From positions 1 to 64,000 of the forward strand of contig JAHDKO010000051.1 in assembly GCA_018436855.1 (NCBI GenBank): a DNA stretch of 64,000 bases, in the 5' to 3' direction. Positions within the stretch are counted from its first letter, which is position 1; every line of letters begins with the position of its first letter. Below the pieces are notes generated by a model. It was not told the origin of the DNA and searched no databases. It saw only the letters and a list, made by a program, of their open reading frames with translations. The translations under genes and the position numbers were made by a program. This DNA is from Deltaproteobacteria bacterium (GTDB taxonomy: Bacteria; Desulfobacterota; Desulfomonilia; UBA1062). This document shows, one piece after another, positions 16,449-25,326 of this stretch.

Positions 16449-18026
16449 ATGGTTATCTCGAAGGTGAATGCTTCAGCTGCCACGCTAACCAAAAACAGGA
16501 CAGAAGGCTCGGTCGTACCGACCTCCGGCATGTGCGTGACCTGTGTCGACGGCTGCATCGGGATGTGCGAAATCGGAAAATCCGCCTACCGGGGGCACGA
16601 GGTGATCTATCCGCAGCCCTTCGGCGTGATAACCACGGCGGCCGAGAAGCGCTTTCCCGTGGACTACTCCCACTTCAACATCATGGGGACCTGCACCGGC
16701 GCCCACGGGATCGAGGCCGACAGCGACAAGGCGATCTTCCCGAACGTTGATCTCACCGTCAGGTTCGGACACGATAACGGTATCAGGTTCCGCCGCCCCT
16801 GGATCATCCCGGGCATCGGCTCGACAGCGATTGCAAAGAACAACTGGGAAGGCCTGGCCATCGGGTCCGCTCTCATGGGCACCGGGCTCACCATCGGCGA
16901 GAACGTGGTGGGCATGGACCCGGAAACGGTCCTCAAGGACGGCCGGGTCGTCGACACCGTGGACCTCAAGCGCAGGGTCGAGCTCTACCGCAGATACCAG
17001 CGTGACGGTTACGGGACGATCGTGGTCCAGGCCAATATCGAGGACATGCGCCTGGGCGGCCAGGAGTACGCGATCGAGAAGCTCGGCGTGGAGTGCGTGG
17101 AGCTCAAATGGGGCCAAGGCGCCAAGGACATCGGCGGCGAGGTGAAGATCCCGGATCTCGGAAAAGCCCAGATGCTGAGCCAACGCGGCTACATCGTTAT
17201 GCCCGATCCCTTTGACGAGGAGGTGATCAGGGCCTTCGAGCGCGGCGCGTTCAAGGAGTTCGAGCGCCACTCCCGCGTGGGCATGGTAACGGAGGAGTCC
17301 TTTGCGAAAAGGATCGAGGAGCTCCGAGCCGCCGGCGCGAAGTACATCTTCCTCAAGACCGGGGCATACCGGCCCGTAGACCTCGCCCGGGCCATCTCCT
17401 TCGCCTCGAAGTACAGGCTCGACCTGCTCACGGTCGACGGCGCGGGCGGCGGGACCGGGATGAGCCCCTGGAGGATGATGAACGAGTGGGGCGTGCCACC
17501 GGTCGAGCTGCACTCGCTGCTGCACGAATACGCGTCTCATCTCGCGGCAAAGGGCGCTCACCTGCCCGCAATCACGGTGGCCGGGGGATTCACCTTCGAG
17601 GACCAAATCTTCAAGGGCCTGGCCATGGGCGCGCCCTACGTGAAACTCATCGGCATGGCCCGCGGGCCCATCGCTGCGGCCATGGTGGGCAAGACCATCG
17701 GCCGCACCATCGATGCCATGCAGGTGCCCGTGTACATCGAGCGCTTCGGAAATTCCAAGGACGAGATTTTCGTGACCGCGGCCGACCTGCGCCGCGAGCT
17801 CGGAAAGGACGAGTTCGACAAGCTGCCCACCGGTGCGCTCGGCCTCTACACCTACTATGAGCGTCTCACCCAGGGCCTGCGCCAGATCATGGCCGGAAGC
17901 CGGAAGTTCTCGCTCGAGCACATATCCCGGGATGACCTCGCGGCTCTCACCCCCGAGGCGTCGCGGGTGAGCGGCATCCCTCATATCATGGACGTGGACA
18001 AAGAAGAGGCATTCAATCTCCTTTAG
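16449..18026 (+). CDS. FMN-binding glutamate-synthase-domain protein (GltB2-like)
   Basis: A 525-residue protein with a TIM-barrel glutamate synthase domain (about 90-450; block DGAGGGTGMSPWRMM), usually annotated as FMN-binding glutamate synthase family. It lacks the N-terminal glutaminase domain of true GltB and, at the position of the GltB [3Fe-4S] cysteines, has GMARGPIAAAMVG without Cys. Instead there is an N-terminal Cys cluster C29/C32/C36/C40 that could bind [4Fe-4S]. It is the last gene of the operon, 24 bases after the ferredoxin subunit with AAAGGAGAGGAAG before its ATG, and a terminator follows. It could be a ferredoxin- or substrate-linked FMN subunit; its substrate is unknown and glutamate formation is not assured. 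Confidence 0.88.
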   Translation: MVISKVNASAATLTKNRTEGSVVPTSGMCVTCVDGCIGMCEIGKSAYRGHEVIYPQPFGVITTAAEKRFPVDYSHFNIMGTCTGAHGIEADSDKAIFPNVDLTVRFGHDNGIRFRRPWIIPGIGSTAIAKNNWEGLAIGSALMGTGLTIGENVVGMDPETVLKDGRVVDTVDLKRRVELYRRYQRDGYGTIVVQANIEDMRLGGQEYAIEKLGVECVELKWGQGAKDIGGEVKIPDLGKAQMLSQRGYIVMPDPFDEEVIRAFERGAFKEFERHSRVGMVTEESFAKRIEELRAAGAKYIFLKTGAYRPVDLARAISFASKYRLDLLTVDGAGGGTGMSPWRMMNEWGVPPVELHSLLHEYASHLAAKGAHLPAITVAGGFTFEDQIFKGLAMGAPYVKLIGMARGPIAAAMVGKTIGRTIDAMQVPVYIERFGNSKDEIFVTAADLRRELGKDEFDKLPTGALGLYTYYERLTQGLRQIMAGSRKFSLEHISRDDLAALTPEASRVSGIPHIMDVDKEEAFNLL

Positions 18027-18045
18027 ATCGTGAATACATGACGTA

Positions 18046-18081
18046 TCCCGGGGGTATTGGCGTGCCCCCGGGACTATTTTT
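18046..18081 (+). terminator. Rho-independent terminator of the NuoEF/GltD-type operon
   Basis: TCCCGGGGG pairs with CCCCCGGGA (9 bp, 10-base loop), followed by CTATTTTT. It begins 20 bases after the GltB-like stop. Confidence 0.85.
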
Positions 18082-18133
18082 CAAAAAAGGAGATACTGCG
18101 GGAATAAGGCCCTGCGAAGGCGGGGGAAAGCCT

Positions 18134-19762
18134 TTACACCCTCACCACAAAGCAGGTGATGAACCGTGGGTCGAGATCTTCGAGGCGGGCGATGCCCGAG
18201 AGTTCGTCTTCGAACCGGCTCAGCAGGAGGCCGGCGGCATCCTCAATTGACCCGGAAGCAAGACCGGGGGCGAGGGCACCAAGAAAATCCTGAAGGTTGT
18301 GCCTGAACTCCGGCACGAAAACCCGCCTGCCCGCTTCATCCAGGTGCGTGACCGTGCAGAGGAACTCCACCAGCTCGGTTCTTTCCAGGGGCCTGAACCC
18401 GGTCTTTTTCTCCAGGAAGTTGACCGCGAGCACCGTGAGGATGAAGGTCTCCATGTCGAGGCCGGAGCCAGTGTTCGTGCCCGAGAGGGTGTCCCTGCTC
18501 TCCCGCCACCTGAGCGCGTCCATGATCGTCGCCAGGGCGTCGATCATGTCCACGGTGTGCGTGACCTCTTCGAGCTGCTCCATGGTGGAGAGCTCCCGGT
18601 CCCTGAACAGGGGGCGTTTTTTCAGCAGGCCTTCGGCCAAGGAGCTCAGGTCTTCGGGGACCATGGCGAGGTCCACGGTCCTCAAGGTTTGCCTGAGCCG
18701 CATCTGCTGGTCCAGGATCGCGTTGTACCCCAGGGAAAAGAGGGTCTCCGCGTTCATGGTGTCCAGGACCTCTCCAGCGCTCCTGCCGCCCTTCTTCATG
18801 GCCACGGCGAGGCCGAGCGAGGATATCGCGCTCGCCTTGTCGATGCTGCTCTTGAGCTCTTCCACCTCGTTCAGGGGGCGGTAGTCGGCCATGACGACCT
18901 TGTTGGAGAGATAGATCATCTCGACCATGAAACGCTCCTGGGTTTCCCTGGATGTCTCCCTCATGGAGGACACGATGAGATCCGTGTTCCGGGAGAGGTG
19001 GTCCAGGTAAACCGCCGGAAGGAAGCCCCGGCCCTTGTCCATGTGGGGAACCTTCTCCTTTGACAGGCCCTGGTTCAGCAGGTTCTTCGCGTGAACCCGG
19101 CGGTAGATGCTCATCGCCTCGTCAGGGGGGGGGAACCCCAGTTCCATGAGCCTCAACGACCGCTTCTCGTAGATATTCTCCTCGATATAGGACTTCATCT
19201 CCCAGATCACCCCTTCCATGATCGCGTAGTAGGTGTCCTGGTAATGGGTGAAGACGAGGCTCAGCATGTCCTTGAGGAGCTGGGTTTTCTCGTCCTCAAT
19301 CTTGATGAGGAAGAAATAGTTGTCGTCCAGGCTTTCGTACCCGGCATCCAGGAGGTCCGGGATGCGCTCGTCCGTGGGCACTACCTGCACTACGTCGATA
19401 TAGGTCTGGTAGAGGAGGATCACGATGTCCAGGTCGAGCGCTTCAAGCGCAACCTGCAGGGACTCCACCGATGCGTTGTAGATCTCCCAGAGCCAGTCCA
19501 GGAGGGCGTCCACCGAGAGGGTGTCCTTGTCCCAGCAGTCCATGTCGATGATGTGGGAGATCGTCTCGGGGGTGACGTACTGAAGCAGGATCTGACTGTC
19601 CGTCCCCCAGGAGTCCTTGATGAGCATGAAGGTTTCCTGCGGTGAGAGCCGTTCCAGTATCTGCCGGGTATAGGGTGAGTCGATGATGGCGCGCGCACGG
19701 TCTGCGGACGTGGTCGTCAGCACCCTCCCCAGTTCGCTTTTCAGGGTCAGTTTGGTGTCCAT
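18134..19762 (-). CDS. DUF6178 family protein
   Basis: A 542-residue, mostly helical, acidic protein without signal peptide or membrane segment. I recognise the pattern as the DUF6178 family of deltaproteobacteria (start similar to LTLKSELGRVL, block ELGFPPPDEAMSIYRR, motif NAETLFSLGYNAIL). Function is unknown. The ATG follows AAGGGG at good distance. It lies 45 bases downstream of the RND pump gene on the same strand, so it may be co-transcribed with the efflux operon, although no functional link is obvious. Confidence 0.75.
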   Translation of the reverse strand: MDTKLTLKSELGRVLTTTSADRARAIIDSPYTRQILERLSPQETFMLIKDSWGTDSQILLQYVTPETISHIIDMDCWDKDTLSVDALLDWLWEIYNASVESLQVALEALDLDIVILLYQTYIDVVQVVPTDERIPDLLDAGYESLDDNYFFLIKIEDEKTQLLKDMLSLVFTHYQDTYYAIMEGVIWEMKSYIEENIYEKRSLRLMELGFPPPDEAMSIYRRVHAKNLLNQGLSKEKVPHMDKGRGFLPAVYLDHLSRNTDLIVSSMRETSRETQERFMVEMIYLSNKVVMADYRPLNEVEELKSSIDKASAISSLGLAVAMKKGGRSAGEVLDTMNAETLFSLGYNAILDQQMRLRQTLRTVDLAMVPEDLSSLAEGLLKKRPLFRDRELSTMEQLEEVTHTVDMIDALATIMDALRWRESRDTLSGTNTGSGLDMETFILTVLAVNFLEKKTGFRPLERTELVEFLCTVTHLDEAGRRVFVPEFRHNLQDFLGALAPGLASGSIEDAAGLLLSRFEDELSGIARLEDLDPRFITCFVVRV

Positions 19763-19807
19763 ACCCCTTGGTTAACACACTCCCGAGGCAGTGATCAATA
19801 CGGCACT

Positions 19808-22800
19808 CTACTCTTCTCCGATTACGATCCGGCCGGCTTTTGCGCGGATCTTCAGCGAGAGCGAGTCGATCAGGGAGTATGTGCAGGGAATGACGAAGAG
19901 TGTCAGGGCCATGGCAAAGAGCAGGCCGAAGGCAACGGCCACTGCCATGGGGGAGCGCATCTCGGAGCCCTCGGAGGTCGACAGGGCCATGGGGAGCATG
20001 CCTGCAATGGTCGTGATGGAGGTGATGAGGATGGGGCGCAGTCTCACGGTCGCGCCCTGGATCACGGCCCGGGAGCGCTCCATGCCCGCCTTTCTCAGGC
20101 GGTTGATGTAGTCGATCATGACGATCCCGTTGTTCACCACGATCCCCATGAGGATGATGAGCCCCATGAAGGCCGGGACCGAGAGCGCCTTGCCCGTCAC
20201 CATGAGCCCGAACACCACCCCGATGTAGGCCAGGGGCAGGGTGAACATGACGATGAACGGCTGGGAGAGCGACTCGAACTGGGCGGCCATGACCATGTAG
20301 ATGAGAATAATGGCCACGATGAACGCCTTGCCGAGCTCCTGAAAAGAGGTTTGCATGTCCTCGAAGGTGCCCCCCATCTCGTAAAAGTATCCCTCGGGCA
20401 TGTGCAGGTCCTGCATGACCTGCTCGACATCGTGCATGACGCCGCCCAGGTCGCGCCCCACCGTTGAGCCCGAGATGGTGACCACGCGGTTCTGATCCCT
20501 GCGGTTGATGGTGATGGGCCCCACGCTCTCTTCCAGGGAGGCCACCTGGGACAGCGGCACGCTGAACCCCAAGGGCGACGCTACGGATACCCGTTGCAGG
20601 TCGTCCAGCGTCGAGCGGTAGGCCTCCTGAAAGCGCACCCGGATGTCGTATTCCTCGCCCGCCTCGTGGAAGCGGCTGACCACCTTGCCCAGCATTGCGG
20701 TCTCCACGGTTGCCGCCACCTGGGCCACGCTCAGGCCCATCTTGGCCGCCTTGTCGCGGTCGATCCTCACGTGGAGCTCGGGCTTGCTCTGTTTGAGCGA
20801 CTTGTCCAGGTCCTTGAGCCCTTCTATGGGCGAGAGCCTGAGCATGGCGGCGCTGGCGATTTCGTCGAGCTTCTCCAGGCTCGATCCGTAGACATGGATC
20901 TCCACCGGCTTGCCCCCTCCGAAGAGGGAGCCTGAGATGTCCTCGAACAGGTATTCGACGTCTTGGAGCACGGGTAGCTCCCGCCGGATCTCTTCGGAGA
21001 TCTCTTCGGCTGACTTGTCGCGGTTCTCCTTTTCCGTGAAACGGGCGAAGATCCGGGCCTTGTTCACCCCTGCGGTCATCTGGCCCTGGGCTGCCGCGTA
21101 CTTGGCGTCGACCGTTATCCCCACCATGCTCCCGCAGGTGATGACCTCGGGCCGTTTCAGAAAGATGTCCTCCACCTGCCGGGCGATGTGGTCGGTCTCG
21201 GAGAGGACCATGCCCTCGGGCAGCGTGATATCGACCATGGCCAGCGGGATGTCCTGCTTGGGCATGAACTCGGTGCCCAGAAACCGGGTGCCTGCGAGGG
21301 CCGCGACGAACAGGAGAAAGGCGGCGCCCAGGGTGAGACCGCGCCGGTTCACGGCCCTCTCCAGCAGGGAGGCGTACCGGGAGCGTATCCTGCCGGTCCA
21401 GCCCCCGGACTCGATCCGCTCGTACACGCCTTTTTCCTTCTTGAAGATGGTCGCCGCGATCGCCGGGATGATGGTCACGGCGATGAACAGGGAGGCGAGC
21501 AGCGATATGCACACGGTGAGGGAGAGCGGGCGGGCCAGCTTGCCGGCGATGCTCTGCGAGAGGCTCATGGGCAGGAAGACCGCCACCGTGGTGAGCGTAC
21601 TCGCCGTGATGGCCAGGCCCACCTCCGATGCCCCGCTCACGGCCGCTTCATGCCGTGAGGCGCCTTCTTCGAGGTGACGGAAGGTGTTTTCGATCACCAC
21701 CACCGCGTTGTCCACCAGCAGGCCCACGCCCAGGGCGATGCCCCCTAAGGTCATGATGTTGAAGGTGTAACCCAAGGTCCTCATCCCGATAAAGGTGGTG
21801 ATCACCGACAGGGGGATGGCCAGGGCGATCGTGATCGTGGGCCTGATCGCACGCAGGAAGAGGAAGATGACCCCCATGGCGATGACGCCCCCGATCAGCG
21901 CGTTGGTGCCGGTGGCCGAGATGGACCGCCTGATCACCTTGCCCTGGTCGAGGATGAGGTGCAGGGATACATCCCCGGGCATGATCCTCTCGACCCGGGC
22001 GAGCTCTGCCTTGACCCTCTCGGCCGCCTTCAGGGTGTTCACGCCCGACTGCTTCATGACCGCGATGATGACCGAGGGCCGGGAGTTGGTGCGCTCGAAG
22101 CCCCGGGTCTCCTTGAAGGAGTCCTGCACGTCGGCCACGTCGGAGATCCGCACCGGCCTTCCCTCGGGGCTCACCGAGATGATGGTGGCGCGCGCCTGGT
22201 CCAGGTCGCCGTAGTATCCGGTCGTCCGGATCAGATACTCCTTTTTCCACGACTCCACATGGCCGCCCGATACGTTCAGGTTCCCGGCCCTGATGCCTGC
22301 AATCACCTGATCGAGCGTGGTGCCGGTGCTCTTGAGTTTCTGGGGATCGATCAGGACCTGGATCTCCCGCTCCTTGCCGCCGAAGATGAAAACCGAGGCG
22401 ATCCCCTCCAGGCGTTCGATCCGGGGTTTCACGACATCGTCGATGTACTCGCGCAGGCGCCTGGTGTTTTCCATGCCGATGACGCCGTACTCCAGGATGG
22501 GCATGTCCGAGACGTTGAACTTGAGCACCATGGGCGTGTCCGCGTCCTCGGGCAGGAAGTCGGTGATCCAGCTGATCTTCTCGCGCACGTCCTGCGCGGC
22601 GAAGTCCAGGTTCGTGCCCCACGCGAACTCGCAGTAGACGCTGGAGATTCCCTCCACGGTCACAGAGGTCACCTCTTTGATGCCCTCGACCGTGCTCACG
22701 GACTCCTCGATGGGCTTGGTGATGAGCGTCTCGATCTCCTCGGAGCCCACGCCCTCGTATGTGGTCACCACCGAGACATAGGGAAATTCCAGCTCGGGCA

Positions 22801-22909
22801 GGAGGTCGAGGCCCAGGCCGGAAAACGAGACGAGCCCGAAGAGGGTGATGATCAGAACGAGCATGGTGATGGTGATCCGGCGCTTGACGGAAAACTGGGG
22901 AAGATTCAT
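19808..22909 (-). CDS. RND-family efflux transporter, inner-membrane permease
   Basis: A 1033-residue proton-driven pump of the AcrB/MexB superfamily (HAE type), the usual length. Features: N-terminal membrane helix, PELEFPYVSVVTTY and the periplasmic porter domain, the TM4 proton-relay segment GLLVDNAVVVIENTF (Asp-Asn where AcrB has Asp-Asp), and matching second-half elements GIVVNNGIVMIDYINRLRK. Order on the minus strand is TetR, outer-membrane channel, fusion protein, pump, with 3 bases between fusion protein and pump, so a complete tripartite exporter is encoded. Substrate cannot be told from sequence. Confidence 0.95.
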   Translation of the reverse strand: MNLPQFSVKRRITITMLVLIITLFGLVSFSGLGLDLLPELEFPYVSVVTTYEGVGSEEIETLITKPIEESVSTVEGIKEVTSVTVEGISSVYCEFAWGTNLDFAAQDVREKISWITDFLPEDADTPMVLKFNVSDMPILEYGVIGMENTRRLREYIDDVVKPRIERLEGIASVFIFGGKEREIQVLIDPQKLKSTGTTLDQVIAGIRAGNLNVSGGHVESWKKEYLIRTTGYYGDLDQARATIISVSPEGRPVRISDVADVQDSFKETRGFERTNSRPSVIIAVMKQSGVNTLKAAERVKAELARVERIMPGDVSLHLILDQGKVIRRSISATGTNALIGGVIAMGVIFLFLRAIRPTITIALAIPLSVITTFIGMRTLGYTFNIMTLGGIALGVGLLVDNAVVVIENTFRHLEEGASRHEAAVSGASEVGLAITASTLTTVAVFLPMSLSQSIAGKLARPLSLTVCISLLASLFIAVTIIPAIAATIFKKEKGVYERIESGGWTGRIRSRYASLLERAVNRRGLTLGAAFLLFVAALAGTRFLGTEFMPKQDIPLAMVDITLPEGMVLSETDHIARQVEDIFLKRPEVITCGSMVGITVDAKYAAAQGQMTAGVNKARIFARFTEKENRDKSAEEISEEIRRELPVLQDVEYLFEDISGSLFGGGKPVEIHVYGSSLEKLDEIASAAMLRLSPIEGLKDLDKSLKQSKPELHVRIDRDKAAKMGLSVAQVAATVETAMLGKVVSRFHEAGEEYDIRVRFQEAYRSTLDDLQRVSVASPLGFSVPLSQVASLEESVGPITINRRDQNRVVTISGSTVGRDLGGVMHDVEQVMQDLHMPEGYFYEMGGTFEDMQTSFQELGKAFIVAIILIYMVMAAQFESLSQPFIVMFTLPLAYIGVVFGLMVTGKALSVPAFMGLIILMGIVVNNGIVMIDYINRLRKAGMERSRAVIQGATVRLRPILITSITTIAGMLPMALSTSEGSEMRSPMAVAVAFGLLFAMALTLFVIPCTYSLIDSLSLKIRAKAGRIVIGEE

Positions 22910-22912
22910 GGG

Positions 22913-24028
22913 CTAGCTCTCCGGGGAGCCTTCTCCGTTCGCGATCCGTACCCTGGTGCCCGACTTGAGCCCGGCAAGCCCTCGGAGAACCACCCGGTCG
23001 CCCTCGGAGAGGCCGCCGGTCACCTCGAAGAGAGCATCTCCCCCGATTCCCAGTGAAACGGGGCATCTCTCGGCGATGTCGTCTCTGACCCTGTATACGA
23101 TATAGGAGTCCTCCCCCCGGATGAGCGCGTCGCCGGGCACGGCCAGGGCATCGTTGCGGACCATCTGGACGACCCTGGAGCGCGCGGTCATGCCCGACCT
23201 GAGCTTCAGGCCGGGATTTTCGAGGGAGATCGTGACCATGAAGGTGCGGCTCACGGGGTCGATGGTGGGATAGATCTTCGTGATGGTGCCTTCAAAGGAC
23301 TGTCCAGGCACGGCATCGACCGTGATCGTGCCGGAGTTGCCCGTCCGGATCAAGCTGTAGATCTCCTCCGGAAGGTCGACCTCCACCTTGATCGTGCTCA
23401 TGTCCATCATGACAAAGGCCTGCATCTGGGGGCCCGTCAGCTCTCCCTCGTTGGCGGTCACGGCGGTCACCACGCCGGAGAAGGGGGCCTCCAGGCGGCA
23501 TTCGCGCAAGTTTCTCTTCGCGATCGACCGGGCCGTGACTGCCTGGTTATACTGGAACCGGGCGAGATCGCGGGCCGTAACGGCATCCTGCAGGTTCTGC
23601 TCGGTTACGGCCGTGGCCCGGTAGAGCTCCTCCATGCGGGTCAGGTCGCGCTCGGCCCGCTCGAGTGATGCCCTCGCCTGGCCAAGTTGAGACTGGGCGT
23701 GCTCCAGGGCCCGTTCATAGTCGAAGGGATCGATGAGCATGAGCAGGCCGCCCTTTTCGACAAAGTCGCCCTCGTCCACGGGAATGTCCTTGATCCTGCC
23801 CGACACCTTCGGCCCGATCCGGGACACCTCCCTGGGAGAAATGCCGCCCACTGCGGTATAGGTTTTGTACACGGGGCGCCTGGATATTTGTGCGACCATG
23901 ACCTCGGGCATCCGGGTCAGTGCCTGCTCCTCGGATGCCTCGGACGTCCCCTGCTCATCCCTGCACGAGGAGACCCCGGACAGGAGAAGAATGATCGCGA
24001 TGCACAGGGCAGGGGCGAAGCTTTTCAT
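22913..24028 (-). CDS. RND efflux periplasmic adaptor (membrane-fusion protein), probable lipoprotein
   Basis: A 371-residue HlyD/AcrA-type adaptor. The N terminus has a hydrophobic signal ending in a lipobox-like GVSSC, so it is likely lipid-anchored. Barrel-sandwich/lipoyl half-motifs flank an alpha-helical hairpin (about residues 95-175), followed by beta-barrel and membrane-proximal domains (VDAVPGQSFEGTITKIYPTI, then GLKLRSGMTARSRV). It links the pump at 19808-22909 to the TolC-like channel upstream. The gap to the channel gene is 11 bases. Confidence 0.93.
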   Translation of the reverse strand: MKSFAPALCIAIILLLSGVSSCRDEQGTSEASEEQALTRMPEVMVAQISRRPVYKTYTAVGGISPREVSRIGPKVSGRIKDIPVDEGDFVEKGGLLMLIDPFDYERALEHAQSQLGQARASLERAERDLTRMEELYRATAVTEQNLQDAVTARDLARFQYNQAVTARSIAKRNLRECRLEAPFSGVVTAVTANEGELTGPQMQAFVMMDMSTIKVEVDLPEEIYSLIRTGNSGTITVDAVPGQSFEGTITKIYPTIDPVSRTFMVTISLENPGLKLRSGMTARSRVVQMVRNDALAVPGDALIRGEDSYIVYRVRDDIAERCPVSLGIGGDALFEVTGGLSEGDRVVLRGLAGLKSGTRVRIANGEGSPES

Positions 24029-24039
24029 CCGGCGGCCTC

Positions 24040-25326
24040 CTAGAGGGTCCCCATGGCGGACTTGAGCGAGGCCAGCGAGGTGGCATAGTCAGCCCGTGCC
24101 GAGATATAGTTCCTTCTCGCCTGGTCGAGCAGTGCCTCGGCATCCAGGACATCGGTGGTGGTGGCCACCTGGAGGTTGTAGCGGTCTTTCTGGATTCTCA
24201 GGTTCTCCTGGGCCTGGCCGATGGCCTGGACGGCCACCTCGGTCCTGGCCCTGGCCTCCTGCGCGGAGAGGTAGGAGTTCTTGACCTCCAGCAGGACCTG
24301 GTCCTTGAGGCTCTGCATGAGATAGCTCAGCCTGCTCCTGATGGCCTTGAACCGCGAGACCTCGAAATAGCTCGACCCTCCCTGGAAGATGTTCCATCTC
24401 AACCCAACCCCCACGGTCCAGGCCCTGTCTTCGTCAACGTCAGGGTCTTCGCCGAGCTTTTCGTACTCATAGGTGGCGGCTACATTCGGAAGGTACCCGG
24501 CGCGGGCGATCCAGACCCCTTTGCCGGCATTTTCGATTTGAAGCCGGGTGATCCTGATCTCCTGCCGCTGGTCCAGGGCTGTCTCGTAGGATTCGTCCAG
24601 GGTCCTCTCGATCTCGGGCATGGGTATCTCTTCTTCGATATCCACCGGCATCGAGATGCTTCTGCCCAGGAGCGTGTTGAGCCGCGACTCCAGGAGTCTC
24701 ACGGCGTTCTCCGCAGTGATGACGTTCTGCAGGCCCTCGGCATACCTCACCTGTGCCTCCAGCAGGTCGTTTTTCGGGATCATGCCCTGGTTGTAAAAGG
24801 CTTGAGCCACGTCGAGGTGCGCCTTGATCGATGCGGCGGAGCTCCGGGCGACATCCAGGATCTCCCGGGCTTCGATGATCCCGTAATAGGCATCGACCAC
24901 CTGGAATTTCAGATCCCTGACCTCCTGTTCCCTGTCCAGCCCCGCAACCCGGTAATTGTTGGCCGCGATCCGGTAGGCATTGTACAGGGCGCCGCCGGCG
25001 AAGAGGGGCTGGGTCACCTCCACGGAAAATCTGTAGTTGTCTTTGGTGCCGACAGGGAACGTGCCCATAGTGGGGACAGTGAATGTCGGCTCCTCGTCGA
25101 ATCGCGCATACGAGTAGTTGAGGTCCACGGAGAAGAGCATGTCGGACAGGCTCGATCGTTTTTCCATGAGGCTCGCATACACCTGCTTATCCTGCGCCCT
25201 GATGAGCGGGTTGTTGTCCAGGGCCAGGGAGATGGACTCCTCCAGCGTCAGGTAATCCTGGGCATAACAGAAGGCTCCTCCCAGAAAGACCATTCCGGTC
25301 ACGAGAATGACGATCCTCCTAATCAC
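24040..25326 (-). CDS. TolC-family outer-membrane efflux channel
   Basis: A 428-residue outer-membrane factor. A signal peptide ends near FCYAQD; the mature protein begins with YLTLEESISLALDNNPLI, the typical TolC repeat start, and continues as two helical/strand repeats (second near EIRITRLQIENAGKGVWIAR and ARAGYLPNVAATYEY). It overlaps the end of the TetR gene by 8 bases, coupling regulator and pump. It forms the exit duct of the RND system. Confidence 0.93.
   Translation of the reverse strand: MIRRIVILVTGMVFLGGAFCYAQDYLTLEESISLALDNNPLIRAQDKQVYASLMEKRSSLSDMLFSVDLNYSYARFDEEPTFTVPTMGTFPVGTKDNYRFSVEVTQPLFAGGALYNAYRIAANNYRVAGLDREQEVRDLKFQVVDAYYGIIEAREILDVARSSAASIKAHLDVAQAFYNQGMIPKNDLLEAQVRYAEGLQNVITAENAVRLLESRLNTLLGRSISMPVDIEEEIPMPEIERTLDESYETALDQRQEIRITRLQIENAGKGVWIARAGYLPNVAATYEYEKLGEDPDVDEDRAWTVGVGLRWNIFQGGSSYFEVSRFKAIRSRLSYLMQSLKDQVLLEVKNSYLSAQEARARTEVAVQAIGQAQENLRIQKDRYNLQVATTTDVLDAEALLDQARRNYISARADYATSLASLKSAMGTL

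Noticed and set aside
11382-18026. Operon as a respiratory complex I (Nuo) fragment
   Set aside because: No membrane subunits (NuoA/H/J-N) or NuoBCDI are present, and the GltD fusion and GltB-like protein do not belong to complex I.
19443-21512. Long minus-strand frame inside the RND pump gene
   Set aside because: Low-complexity Gly/Arg/His/Pro-rich translation in a frame other than the clear RND gene.
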